Shown here: positions 31,295 through 42,182 of the stretch, one piece after another
Layout: the number at the start of each line of letters is the position of its first letter
Position numbering within the stretch: the stretch's first letter is position 1
NCBI GenBank assembly: GCA_009829735.1
Contig: CM020618.1
Span: forward strand, 18,151,346 to 18,215,345
From: Pyropia yezoensis
Taxonomy: Eukaryota > Rhodophyta > Bangiophyceae > Bangiales > Bangiaceae
Length of the DNA: 64,000 nucleotides
Reading direction: 5' to 3'
The notes under the pieces: model-generated
What the model saw: the letters and a program-made list of their open reading frames with translations, nothing else
The model's database searches: none
Told to the model about the DNA's origin: nothing
Translations under genes and position numbers: made by a program

Positions 31295-31735
31295 GGAGGG
31301 CGGCGGGGGGGAAGGTGGGAGGGGAAGAGGGGCACGACGTGATGCTGGGAGACGCGACCGACCAGCGGCGCGATGAGATGGGCCAGCTCCTGCGACCGAG
31401 TCATCCGCTGGTGAAAAGCACCACGGGGGTGTCCTGGGGTCTGTTAAGTGCACTTAACTCGTGTATTTGTTACCTCAACGACCACGCAAGTCGAGGAGCA
31501 CGCTAGGTGGTCCTTCCACCAGGCGATCGGCCTGGATTGCCGTGCCGCTCTGGCCCTCGTACCCGCTCTCCCGTCCATGCCCGTGTCTACCCCCCTCCTC
31601 CTTTCGCCCACACCATTGTAAGTAGCAGCGACAGTCGGCCCTTCTTTCGTCCGCATCCCTCGCTTTTCTCTGCACCCACTTCCCGACCATTGTCTGCCCC
31701 ATTGGCCCTCCCCTCGTTGAACGACGCTTCCCAGG
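31295..31735. promoter_or_regulatory. Divergent promoter region, pgsA / lumazine synthase
   Basis: About 440 bp separate the two proposed ATGs, so this short region should carry both promoters. A lower-GC patch (31.43-31.50 kb) lies inside. No specific element could be assigned. Confidence 0.4.
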
Positions 31736-32718
31736 ATGGCGGCCCTCACCTTTGTCGCCGCCGCCCCAGCACCCGTTGGCCACCCTGCGACGACCTCGGC
31801 GGCATGCCGGTCGCCCCTTGGGGTCAGCACCTTTACCCCCTCCATGGGCGCCCGGGTGGTCTCCCGCGCTGCCGCTTCCCCCTCTGCCGGCGCGGGGCGC
31901 GCCCCGCCCCCCCCCATGACCGCCCTCATGCCCGGCTTCCCGACGGCGGACACCGACTCGGGTGCGCGGGTGGGCGTCATCCGCACCCGCTGGGGGGGCG
32001 AAATGGTCGACGCCCAGCACGCGGCGGTGGTGGCTGGCCTGGCCGACGCGGGCGTCACCGGGGAGCGGCTGGTGGAGATGACCGTGCCAGGGGCATTTGA
32101 GGTGCCGATGGCGGCGCGGCTGATGGGGCTCGCCCAAAAGGTGGACGCCATGGTCGTGATTGGGCTGCTGATTGAGGGGGAGACGGGCCACTATGAGTAC
32201 ATCTCCAAGGCGGTGATGGCCGCATTGATGGAGGTAAGGGGGAGCGTGCGTGGGGGTGGGGGGGAAGGGGGCCTGCGACGGGGGGACGTACTAGAATGGA
32301 GGTCTGGATGGGCATGTCCGAGTGTTTTGGTTCTTGGGAAAAGACGAACGGAGCCGTGGGGTGTGTGGTCTTGGAGGTCACGGGGCTTTTGCTGGGCATG
32401 GTGGTTTACTGACGTGCCCCGTCCCTCACATCGATGCTTTTCTGTGTCCTGTGTTTCCTGTGACCTCCTCAACGCACCTTTGCCGACAACGTCTCACTCT
32501 CTTGGCCTGCGCAGCTTCAACTGGTTTCCTCCATTCCTATTGTCAACGGCATCCTCACGTGCACGTCGGAGGAGCAGGCGGCGGAGCGGACGACCGGCCC
32601 CAAGTCGGAGGCAAGGGCATGGGCCGAGGCTGCGGTGGAGATGGCGGGCCTTCGGTCTTCCCAGGTGGGCGTCAAGGCGCGGACCTCCAACAAGAAGCCG
32701 TCGGTCGGCTTTTTCTGA
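31736..32718 (+). CDS. ribH: 6,7-dimethyl-8-ribityllumazine synthase, two exons
   Basis: Exons 31736-32233 and 32515-32718 give 233 aa. The 281-nt intron (GAG|GTAAGG to CTGCGCAG) is phase 0 and joins AALME to LQLVSSIPIVNG. The enzyme condenses 5-amino-6-ribitylaminouracil with dihydroxybutanone phosphate, the penultimate riboflavin step; in plants and algae it is plastidial. Residues 1 to about 60 look like a transit peptide. The core keeps VPGAFEVP (118-124), the catalytic His in IEGETGHYEYI (H152) and the NGILTCTSEEQAAERT strand/helix. Deviations: the usual RFN/RWN near the start is RWGG, and the IRGET/IKGET loop reads IEGET. Both touch substrate-binding positions in known enzymes. Confidence 0.93.
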
Positions 32719-32821
32719 GCGTGGGGGAGAGGGGCGGGGGTGGAGGATGCGATGGACGCGAGGGAGGTCGTTTTGCATCGCGTCGATGGTTGTCACGGTT
32801 TGTCTGTGCGCTGCACCTTAC

Positions 32822-33735
32822 CTCTAGCAGCGTCACCGACGGCTCCCACACCAGCGCGCGCGCGATCGCCACGCGGGCGGCCACCTCTGAGGCGCCCAAA
32901 GGACCTTCCCTCTCTTCAGCCACCACCAGTCCCGCCGCGAACGCGGCTCACGACACCACACAACGGCCAGCGCCCCCCTTGCCCATCCCCACGAGGCCTG
33001 CCCAGGCTGTCACCTACGCAGTAGCCGCAGCAACCACGCCACGAGCATCGGGGAGGTCCGCCGGGTGGTACGGGCGGGGCCGGGCGAGTGGACGGGCGAC
33101 GCCGCGACCGCCCGGCGGCGGGCCACGCCCGCGGCGGGCACCGTCTCTCCCCTCTCCCACCAGCCCTCCCCCGTCGGGTCGGCTACCGCCACCGCCGGGG
33201 CCCCTCGGGGCACCAGTGACAGGTGGACCCCCCCCCCCCCACGTCCGTCCACGCGGCGGTGCCCGCTCCAGCCCCCTCCGGCCCGCCGCTCAGGCCCGCC
33301 GACACCCCCAGCAGCGCGCCGGCGCCGTCGCGGTCGTCCTCTCCCACCTCCGCCGCCAGGCGGCCGTCCACCGCCAGACCCGTGACGCGGTAGAGGAGGC
33401 TGGTGTAGCCGGCGCGGGGACCTGTGGCCTTTCCCCGGTCCGTCCCCCGTGCGCCCCGCCCCCCCCGGTTCGTCCCCGCCGCCCCCCCCAGCGGCTGCCT
33501 TGCCTGCCGCACCCCCCGGCGCCGCCGACGGCGCCGCCGCTGCACCGCCGCCCGCCGCGGCCGCGGCCGTGGCCGCCGCCCCACGGCGTCCCCGTGGGGC
33601 GGATGCTGCCGCGGTCGCCGCGGTCGCCGCCACCGCCAGCGCGGCGGCGGCGCGGCGCCGTCCGACCGGGCCGACGCCACGCGGTTGGCGCGCCGGCGCA
33701 AAGCTGCCTAGGTCAGCTCGCGGCGGCGGCCACAC
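32822..33735 (-). pseudogene. Possible spliced gene disrupted at a 13-C homopolymer
   Basis: Two coding-like segments lie in different minus-strand frames on either side of a run of 13 C (33228-33240): YTSLLYRVTGLAVDGRLAAE, then VHLSLVPRGAPAVAVADPTG. The second runs into a donor (CTGC|GTAGGT, exon end 33018). This matches in phase an acceptor (GCGCCTCAG|AGGTGG, exon start 32886) whose exon (VAARVAIARALVWEPSVTLLE) ends at a GTAAGG donor (32822). No family is recognised. A second frame change would be needed further upstream near 33440. It may be a pseudogene or a real gene with homopolymer sequencing errors; a chance pattern is also possible. Confidence 0.28.
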
Positions 33736-34097
33736 AGTTGGCTATAGTACCTGAGCTTACGGATGGGGGGGGGAGGGAACATATCGCGCCTTGCTTCCGG
33801 TTCTCTGTTCTTGGTCTGCAAGTACTTTACAAGGCCATATGACCGCTGTGTGCCAGTGCCAGCCGGGTCACATGAGAGGCCATGCCCCACCCCAAATGCA
33901 CACGCTTCACCCTCGGAAAGAAGCGGCGTGGGCCTCACAGCGATAAACAAGACCAAAAAGCCGACGGGGATACAAGAGTGTCCAGAACATCCGCGACACC
34001 ATCGCACGAAGACTCCCCTTCGATGCACTGCTCCGTCCACACCCACGCCTCGCACCCCCCCCCCCGCCCACCCAGAACTCCCAGCCAAGCGACCCGC

Positions 34098-35381
34098 TTA
34101 AAGCGGTGTACCGACCTTGCCCCCAGTCGTCACCAGCGTGCCTCGCACCACCGACTCGCCACTCGCCGACGGGCTCAGCACGTCCTTCCACAGGTGCTCT
34201 GGCGGCGGCTCGGGAGCCTTCTTGGCGAACTCCACCGCCGCGTCAACCTGCTTGCGCAGCGACCGCTCGACGCCCTTGAGGCTCTGCAGTGTCGCCCAGC
34301 CGCCGTCAATGAGCATCGTCTTGACCTGGTCGATCGGGTCCCGCGACGCCTTCATGCTCTGCACCTCGTCGGTGGTGCGGTAGCCGGTGCCCTGGTCCGA
34401 GATGGAGTGCCCCTTGTAGCGGTACGTGTCCATCTCCACATACACAGGGCCCTCGCCAGTGCGACACCGCTCTGCGGCGTACGCAATGCCCTCCCGCACA
34501 GACAGCACGTTCATGCCGTCGATGTAGAGGCCCGCCGCGTAGTCACCGCGGGTGTAAAAGTCCCCGCTGGCCGCCGCGCGCGCGGTGGAGGTGCCCATCC
34601 CGTATCGGTTGTTTTCACACATGAAGATGATGGGCAGCCGCCACAACTGCGCCATGTTCAGCGCCTCAAAGATCTGCCCCTGGTTGGCAGCGCCGTCCCC
34701 AAACATGGTGATAGCAATGTTGCGGGTTCCCCCGTACTTGGCCGCAAACGCCAGGCCCGTGCCGAGTGGGCCCTGAGCGCCCACAATGCCGTTGCCACCA
34801 AAGTAGCGGTTCTCAGGCTTGTACAAGTGCATGCTGCCGCCCTTGCCACCCGAGCAGCCCGTCACGCGGCCTGTCAGTTCTGACAATACACCCTCCACCG
34901 TGTCGCCACGGGCCAGCTGCTGGCAGTGGTTGCGGTACGCGGTGATCAAGTAGTCCTCATACGTGACAGCCGCCTCGACACCTACCGCCACCGCTTCCTG
35001 CCCATTGTACAGGTGGCAAAAGCCACGCACGTGGCCGGTCATGTAGAGCTCGTCGGCCTTGGTCTCCATCCGCCGCATCCGGTACATGGACTCAAAGTAC
35101 TCTTGCAGCTGCGCGCCCGAAGCGGTCGTCGAGGTGGGTAGACTGTCCAGGTCCATGCGGTGGGTCTTGAACGCGGGCAGGTCGTAGGTCTCGGTCTCCT
35201 CGAGAGGCCGCAGGGGGGCCGAGGACTCTTCAGCCGCGGGGGCAGCTGCTGACCGAGACTTGGAGCGGACGCCAGCCACAGCTGCGGGGCCGGCAGCATC
35301 AATGGCTGCGACAACCCCCCGGGGGGCGGCCGAGGCCCGCCGCACACCCGTCAACGCATGGCGAGCGAGAGCGGAAAGCAT
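34098..35381 (-). CDS. PDHA1: Pyruvate dehydrogenase E1 component, alpha subunit (mitochondrial)
   Basis: Single exon, 427 aa from ATG 35381 (MLSALARHALTGVRRASAAPRG, an Arg/Ala-rich mitochondrial presequence). E1 alpha binds thiamine diphosphate and, with E1 beta, decarboxylates pyruvate in the pyruvate dehydrogenase complex. The ThDP/Mg motif is intact at 228-258 (GDGAANQG...ENN). RGFCHLYNGQEAVAVG, GKGGSMH, FGGNGIVGAQ and the phosphorylation loop RYKGHSISDQGTGYRTT are typical of the mitochondrial rather than the plastid form. In that loop Ser326 matches regulatory site 1 of mammalian E1 alpha, while the site-2 serine is Gly333. Length matches the family. Confidence 0.96.
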   Translation of the reverse strand: MLSALARHALTGVRRASAAPRGVVAAIDAAGPAAVAGVRSKSRSAAAPAAEESSAPLRPLEETETYDLPAFKTHRMDLDSLPTSTTASGAQLQEYFESMYRMRRMETKADELYMTGHVRGFCHLYNGQEAVAVGVEAAVTYEDYLITAYRNHCQQLARGDTVEGVLSELTGRVTGCSGGKGGSMHLYKPENRYFGGNGIVGAQGPLGTGLAFAAKYGGTRNIAITMFGDGAANQGQIFEALNMAQLWRLPIIFMCENNRYGMGTSTARAAASGDFYTRGDYAAGLYIDGMNVLSVREGIAYAAERCRTGEGPVYVEMDTYRYKGHSISDQGTGYRTTDEVQSMKASRDPIDQVKTMLIDGGWATLQSLKGVERSLRKQVDAAVEFAKKAPEPPPEHLWKDVLSPSASGESVVRGTLVTTGGKVGTPL

Positions 35382-37631
35382 TGTGACGACGCAGCCAACG
35401 ATGGCAGGGGCGACACGAGAAGAGCGCGAAAACGACGGGCGGCCACCGATCCGAGAAAACGGCGAAATGGGGACGCCACGTCTTGGCCGTGGTCGGCGTG
35501 GGCGGGCAGAGGTAGGCGGCGAAAGAGCTCCGTCGTCATCGACAGGGACCCATGTCACGTGGCGGGCTGTGACCGCGGCGGCATGGTGGCCTTCCTCGCA
35601 GCTAGAAGTACTTACGATAAGCATGACTTGAGGGAAGATAACTGTCCCATCAAAACGTGCTTTTATTCCCTTTTGAAAAACTGCGAAGACTCTTGCTGGA
35701 AAACTGAGCGCAACCTTCTGCAGCGTCTTCGTCGCCAATCTGGACCAGAGAAAATAGCCACGATCGGACACACTTAAGGTGTATCTCATGCACTCATGCA
35801 CTAAGGCCGATGAGCTACGCCAATCTTTGCGCCAGCAGAAGTGTATGAACACGCCATCGGCGAGGGGCGTCCGTCACACCAAAGGAAAGAGAAGCTCAAG
35901 GCCTTCACAGCTGGCGCATTGCCTTCTCTGTTTTTTCTTGATGTGTTCTCCGTCCTGAAGGGCGACATCAAATCATCGACTGGCGCGTTCTTGATGCGTT
36001 TTCTGCACGTTCGTTGCTACCGGGCTTTTGAGTATCAGACTAACAACGTGGCGAGGTTGCCAAAAAGGCACAATAGACATGAACAAAGGCTGGAACCAGT
36101 GACCGGAAGAAAAACAGATCGTACGTCCTTCAACGGACGTCCCCGCATGCTGAAGCGCCGTCCGTTGCGGGATCCGATGCGAGCAATATTGCATGAAATT
36201 GCATTGAAGGGGGCCATCATTGATTATACGTCCGCGTCAGGGCGCCCTGAGGGCGTCCCTGAGTGCTGGCAGATCGTTGATCGGTACAAAATATCTTTCA
36301 ACTCAAAATTTGGGCGTACGCTTGCGAGAGCTCCAGCATATGCGCTTCACCGTCCAGCCATTCGACCCTGTACAGCGAGCTCGGCATCATCTCCGCTCAG
36401 GTTCTTTATGCTGCCACCACGGGAGGGTCATCATGACGCCGTGTGCCAAGTCTCAGGCCCATCCAAGAACATGTCGTTGCTGCACAGCAACAATATCGCG
36501 CGCCTAATAGCATGAGATATACCTTTAGTTATGGTGTGCGTTGGGGTGTCCTTTCTCCTTTTTCGAAATATGGCAGTTCTCTCAACTTTGGCCGATCCGG
36601 ACAAGAATAAGAACAACAGTCCACTGACCAATGACATGCCGCACAGGATGCATCTCTGACCAATGAGAGCTCCGAATCAGCCTACATCGTTGCGCAAACA
36701 CACGCACTAGTCGAGAAGCTCTAACTGTTCTTGGTGTTTTGGTTGATAGGCTCGGAGACCCTCCGCGAATTTCAGACCGCTCTGCTTGCATAACAGCAGA
36801 CCCCTATAGATAACGACCATTAGTCGCAGCAGCTACATCACTCAAAATGCGCCTATTGAGTAGTGCAAGTCCAATACGACTCATTCGGCAAGCCAAAAGC
36901 TCTGCAACTGTTCGGACCTTAAGCCATTAGGAGTCGAAAATCGACAGCCTCTGCTCCGAGACAATATTGCCTTGGCTCAGTGGTTCCACTCCTGCCTGGG
37001 CGCACGCATCCTCTCGCAGGACCCCAGCATCGACGTCATGCTCAGTACAAGGCGTAGAAAAACTCCGTCAACTCATGTCCTCGTCGATATCGTGCGCAGC
37101 TGGTCCTTACCGTCAAAAAGAACGAGCTCTGAAATCGAATGTGCTGTTTCAAACTGCCTCTAACTAAATATTAGTTAATATACTATGTGCAGCCTTACGT
37201 TCAAGGCTTTCTCAATGATAAGCAAGAGAGAGCTTCTGAAGACTTGGCACGTTATTTTCATGCGCGCATTTCTTTGATCGTGGTTTTTGCTTCTTGACTG
37301 GCACAGCAATCGATTTAATCTTTGAAACCCTGTTGAAACGGTTATCATACCTCTATCGAAGGTTGTTCACGAGTTCCAGATATCATTGTTGTCTTTGTCG
37401 TGCCGGAAGCAGAATTGTTCAAAGCCCTCTCATTCACAGCGGTATATCGTCGCACGAACCACTCATATATATGAAATTGATCTTGCACGATTATGCGCCA
37501 GTTTTTCGTGCAGACGTCGTATGTACAGTTCAGACGGCTCTCAACTGGCTTCTTGTTGTTCGATATTGTTGATGTCATGGCCGAGATTTCTGCGAGCAGT
37601 GCTCCTGAGCACCCTCATGGCTGTATGTATG
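35382..37631. other. AT-richer non-genic DNA, left part of the transposon-rich block
   Basis: Composition falls abruptly from the neighbouring genes. Frames are short or lack an ATG (the longest, 35841-36515 +, has no motif). A stretch near 36594-36690 is a diverged inverted copy of sequence at 41414-41512. No gene is supported. Confidence 0.5.
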
Positions 37632-38356
37632 TAGGGTTGGGCGGCACGCCCGCGACGTGAGACAAGGCGTGCTGGAACGGCGTGACTCACGGCGTGACAC
37701 ACCTGCACCTAGCGCTTTTCACGGCGTGCACTACGGCGTGATCCAGTAAAGAAGAACAGCAATCAATTTGAATTTCCGTACTGAAGCATGAATGCAGGAC
37801 GAATTGAGGCTTACATGGATGGCATGGACAGCGGACAGATGCTGGTATGTTCCGCGACAGCGCCGTGGAAACGTACTTGAGCGGTGCTGAACAACTTAGT
37901 CAATCTCGGGCTAGGGCTATCAACATGGGCTGGATGGCCAACGCCCTCGCACGGGGCCTCTGACGTGTCTCGGGGGCTGTGCGTTGTGAGGGAAGCCAGA
38001 GACGACCACGCGGTGCGGCACCGCTCCTGTATATGGGGGGGCACTATCCCCCGCATACAGGGGCCCTGTACCCATGGGCTCTCTCGCCCCCAACCCTCTC
38101 CCCCCCCAGGCGCCAGCCCTCCACCTTGTGGCGCCGCAGCTGCCGTCCGTCGTGCCACCCCAATCGTGCCGGCTGGCAAACCAGCTGGTGACAGCGGGGC
38201 TGGCGGTGGCCCTCCGATACTTGTAAAAAATACATTTTCATGGGTCTAATGAAGGGGCGTGCTCGGCGTGATCAAGGCTTGGCGGCGTGCACTAGGCGCG
38301 TTTTAGGCGTGACACGCCTGCACGCCGCACAAAATCAGGCGTGAAGCACAACCCTA
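37632..38356. mobile_element. hAT-like non-autonomous element (725 bp)
   Basis: The ends are imperfect terminal inverted repeats: TAGGGTTGGGCGGCACGCC at the left and, read inward from the right, TAGGGTTGTGCTTCACGCC (16 of 19 identical). An 8-bp target-site duplication flanks them: TATGTATG (37624-37631) and TTTGTATG (38357-38364), 7 of 8 matching. The hexamer GGCGTG occurs about five times within 110 bp of each end, like the subterminal transposase-binding motifs of hAT elements. No transposase is encoded. The centre (about 37.88-38.21 kb) is much more GC-rich than the ends and may be captured host sequence. Confidence 0.85.
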
Positions 38357-38532
38357 TTTGTATGAGAGAAAAGGTAGTCAGTTGCCAAGCAGTTTAAAGC
38401 ATTTTTTAAGCCAGGCGAGTGCATTGAATACCTAAATAGTGGGCTTTGTTGCAGCCACAAAATCGGGATGTTTACTTATGAGGGGGCTACGCCGACGTAT
38501 ACCCTTACGAGCTCTCTTCAGCCCCTTCATAC

Positions 38533-39013
38533 CAGGGGTTGCCAAGCGTACTCAAAACAAGCGTATTACGCGTGTACTCTTTTTGCATACTACGCGTACG
38601 CTGAGAAAATCTCCGAATGTGCCCGGTACACGTACGCGCACTCTAGCCGGCAAAATGTACGCTCAAGTATCATGCTCGAACGTACTTTTCCCAGGTACGC
38701 TGTCGGCACGGCCATCGCATTATTACCATCGTTTCTCGGGCGGATATCAGCTGCATTGAGATCAATTGAGGAATTTACGGCACTGAGGGAGTCTTTACCA
38801 TTTTGCCCCTTGCGGTACATTTTATTCGGAAACTTTGACTGTATGCTTGCCAGGCATCATGAAATAAAATTACGTGAGGAAAGACGCTCTTTCAGGCGAG
38901 CTTGAAAAAGTCGCTTGCTCGCAGTCAATGACACGCTGGTACGCGTTCGCTGATCTCTAAGTTTACTCGATACTCGTACGCTTGACCAAAAGTGGTATGC
39001 TTGACAACCCCTG
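38533..39013. mobile_element. Second hAT-like non-autonomous element (481 bp)
   Basis: Terminal inverted repeats CAGGGGTTGCCAAGCGTAC and (right end, inward) CAGGGGTTGTCAAGCATAC match at 17 of 19 bases. The flanking 8-bp duplication is CTTCATAC (38525-38532) and CTTCATAT (39014-39021), 7 of 8 matching. Subterminal regions repeat a different motif (AAGCGTAC / ACGCGTACGC). No coding capacity. It lies 176 bp from the first element but has a different terminus, so it belongs to another family. Confidence 0.85.
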
Positions 39014-39482
39014 CTTCATATTGCAGTTTTCCGAATTTTGTCCCGTGTGTACAAGAGCAAGAGCTAGTGTACAAGAGCAAGGGCGAATCGCATGCTCGCA
39101 GCTGAGGGCTTACTAATGGCGTGCTGCAACACGTGTGTCGGAAGAACCTGATGATTGGCTATGGCCACAACTGCTCTCGCAACGAACGCTGGTTGGTCAA
39201 AACACTCTTGTTTTTTCATCGGATCTCGCCGGTTGGCCCTTTATCTCCAGTCATCTCTGTCAAGAACAGTCCGAAGCGCTCAGCCGGTGCTTGTTCTGCC
39301 CTCGAAGTGGTCAGAAATCCCGAGAGAACCCCCGATCACACTGTTCGTACAGTCTGTATTGGGTATTGTCAGACTGGATATTGTCACGTCCGTGACAATA
39401 CTCAGTCACGATCGATCGGCGATCATGGCCTTACAAAGGCCTCCACACTGCGATAAACGTCGATCGTTGCCAAAAATAGCAA

Positions 39483-41320
39483 TGAGGCACTTCCATGAAA
39501 TCACATCCTGTCACGCAAAGTCACAAATTCTTCTTGCAGCCTGGCCCCTCTCTTCGAGTCTTTGGCACCCCACTACCAACAGATCGGTGCATCCCCACGT
39601 GACAGGCGACACACCATCGTCTTCACCAGAGTGTGCGCTTTACGTTCATGTGTGGTTTCTAAGAAAAACATTGAAAACTGGCCACGTGGTGGTCTTGAGA
39701 GTGCATCATCCAATATACCTGCTTGCTCGTCGCTTGCTCTATGTACCCTCCACCACCAGGCACCTACGGACGGAGCTACGCCCCAAGGTACATCCCACAG
39801 ACCACCCTACGTCTACTGATGCATAAAACGTGATGAGTTTCTATGGTGTGCAGCCCAAGAGAGCGGTCTTTTTCACAAACTTGGTGCCAAATACAGCTAT
39901 TTCTGCCCCCCCCCCCCCCCACAGACTGGAGAAGGACAGCCGCCAGGCACTGGCATAGCCCATACGATAGCTGTGTGTCCCTGTGAGCCTTAGGGAGCAC
40001 GAAAGTCCCACTGCCGACATCTCAACATGGACCCAGGGCCGGGTTTTTGCTCAACGACGGACCTTTGTCCTAAAGCCTGTCGCTACAAAAACATAGTGCA
40101 CCCACACAGGGATGAGCGGCCCTCTCTGTTCCATGGTCTTCAGCAAGGACCCTGTACGGATCCTGGCCAAAAGAAGGGCGCTCAAAGTGTGTCTGGACCA
40201 TCATGTGGGGAGCTCTGTGCCAGAAGCTATCTGAGCTCTACGTGCTTCGCATATTTGCCATCAAGTCGTGCTTGTCTTGGTCATGGCTGTCCCGGAAAGA
40301 AACTCAGTGGCAACAGTGGGTTGACGCATATCAGTTCAACGTTTGTCGTACGTTCATAGAGCTGGTTAGTGAGGTGTGTCATGTACTTCGTTCAAGCTGC
40401 TGGACGATTCATCCACATCACGCAGTGACAGGATGATCCATACTTCTGTCGGCACAGAAACAGCTTAAAGAGACACAAAGACCTCTGACCATTCTATGAA
40501 GAAGAAAAAACGGCATCGCCGACTCGTCACAGAGACGCAAACGAGCTGGACCCGCTTGAAAAGCGAGCTCAGACAGCCTCCGGCGCCAAGCTCGCCACAT
40601 GATGGTCCAGACACGCTTTGAGCGCCCGTCTTTTGGCCAGGATCCGTACAGGGTCCTTGCTGAAGACCATGGAACAGAGAGGGCCGCTCATCCCTGTGTG
40701 GGTGCACTATGTTTTTGTAGCGACAGGCTTTAGGACAAAGGTCCGTCGTTGAGCAAAAACCCGGCCCTGGGTCCATGTTGAGATGTCGGCAGTGGGACTT
40801 TCGTGCTCCCTAAGGCTCACAGGGACACACAGCTATCGTATGGGCTATGCCAGTGCCTGGCGGCTGTCCTTCTCCAGTCTGTGGGGGGGGGGGGGGGCAG
40901 AAATAGCTGTATTTGGCACCAAGTTTGTGAAAAAGACCGCTCTCTTGGGCTGCACACCATAGAAACTCATCACGTTTTATGCATCAGTAGACGTAGGGTG
41001 GTCTGTGGGATGTACCTTGGGGCGTAGCTCCGTCCGTAGGTGCCTGGTGGTGGAGGGTACATAGAGCAAGCGACGAGCAAGCAGGTATATTGGATGATGC
41101 ACTCTCAAGACCACCACGTGGCCAGTTTTCAATGTTTTTCTTAGAAACCACACATGAACGTAAAGCGCACACTCTGGTGAAGACGATGGTGTGTCGCCTG
41201 TCACGTGGGGATGCACCGATCTGTTGGTAGTGGGGTGCCAAAGACTCGAAGAGAGGGGCCAGGCTGCAAGAAGAATTTGTGACTTTGCGTGACAGGATGT
41301 GATTTCATGGAAGTGCCTCA
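39483..41320. repeat. Giant inverted repeat: two 756-bp arms, 326-bp spacer
   Basis: The left arm 39483-40238 and right arm 40565-41320 are reverse complements of equal length. They are almost identical over the outer ~690 bp, including matching 15-nt C/G runs at 39906-39920 and 40883-40897. Differences concentrate in the inner ~60 bp near the spacer. A transcript would fold into a very long hairpin. No target duplication is visible at the outer ends. Weaker inverted similarity continues outward (GTACAGTC, GTATTGGG near 39350 and 41390). The arms contain short frames only. Candidates are a fold-back transposon, an inverted duplication, or a small-RNA-generating locus. Confidence 0.95.
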
Positions 41321-41413
41321 ATGGGGTGGGCAAGGTGTACAGTTGTGTCAGCCATGCCATGGGCCGTGACATTGCCCAATACTGACTGTACAAAAAGGAC
41401 CCTCATGCAGAGC

Positions 41414-41512
41414 AGTCATTGGCCAGAGATGCAGCATCTGAGTCATATCATTGGTCAAACACAGTTTGCTCTTGCTCTTGTCCACATGGGACAAAATTGG
41501 GAGAACTGCAAT
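41414..41512. repeat. Diverged dispersed repeat, inverted partner at 36594-36690
   Basis: Both copies share the pattern CATTGG(C/T)CAGAGATGCA, then about 20 nt later CATTGGTC, then CTT(G/A)(C/T)TCTTGTCC and AGAACTGC. By eye I estimate about 70% identity over about 95 bp. In one frame both encode SSHWxEM...IGQ, so a decayed coding element is possible. Confidence 0.5.
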
Positions 41513-42182
41513 TCCTGCACGCACTGCGGACGCTTTTGTTTTCGTACATTTGGTCCGGACGTGTCTACAACAGGCTAAACAGCTTTGAACATCTTCGAGT
41601 ACGCGGACGGAGTCGGTGCCCCTCAGCGTACTTGCCGTCTCAAGAGTCTGGAAGAGTGTCCTACAATGTCCTTTTGGATCGACCATTGTGGATGTCCTCC
41701 CGGTGACGCGCGATATGGCAAGCGCAGACATATATTTACTGATATACCTTGTGTCGCAAGCCGTCGTTTCGGGCTTATCATCGGACAGCTTCGCGCCGGC
41801 AGAAGGCCCTGTCACCCAATGTGATTGACTGCAACACGAGCAGTGACGATGGCCCGTGCTCTCTTGGCTGCACCTCCTCCCTAGTTACTGCTGCGCAACT
41901 GCTTCATACTAGGCGAAAGCGGTCTGTGAGACTCTCCGCTGGCGTACTGTCCATTCACTCCCTTGAGTCGCACGGTTCATCACTGCCGCTCACGGAGTGA
42001 AGCGGTCATGGGGTGCACCTCCTGCTGGAAGCTCTGCGCGTGAGCGCCAACCAGATACAAAATTCCACACCCAGGAGTCCCTAAAGACTGAAGGCAACAC
42101 TACTATGTCTACGTAAGCCGGCCATCTTGCGCAGAGACGACGAGCTGTTCCGGCAAACTCATGTACGTCAATCCGAGTCCTC

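Noticed and set aside
35758-35835. tRNA-like sequence on the minus strand (GTAGCTCATCGG, then a GATACAC/GTGTGTC stem)
   Set aside because: The D-stem has a mismatch and there is no GTTCGA-type T-arm or closing acceptor stem; at most a decayed tRNA-derived repeat.
35841-36515. 225-codon plus-strand frame in AT-richer DNA
   Set aside because: It does not begin with ATG, has no motif and lies in transposon-rich DNA.
39483-41320. Terminal inverted repeats of a standard cut-and-paste transposon
   Set aside because: No target duplication, no transposase in the 326-bp spacer, and the arms make up most of the element.
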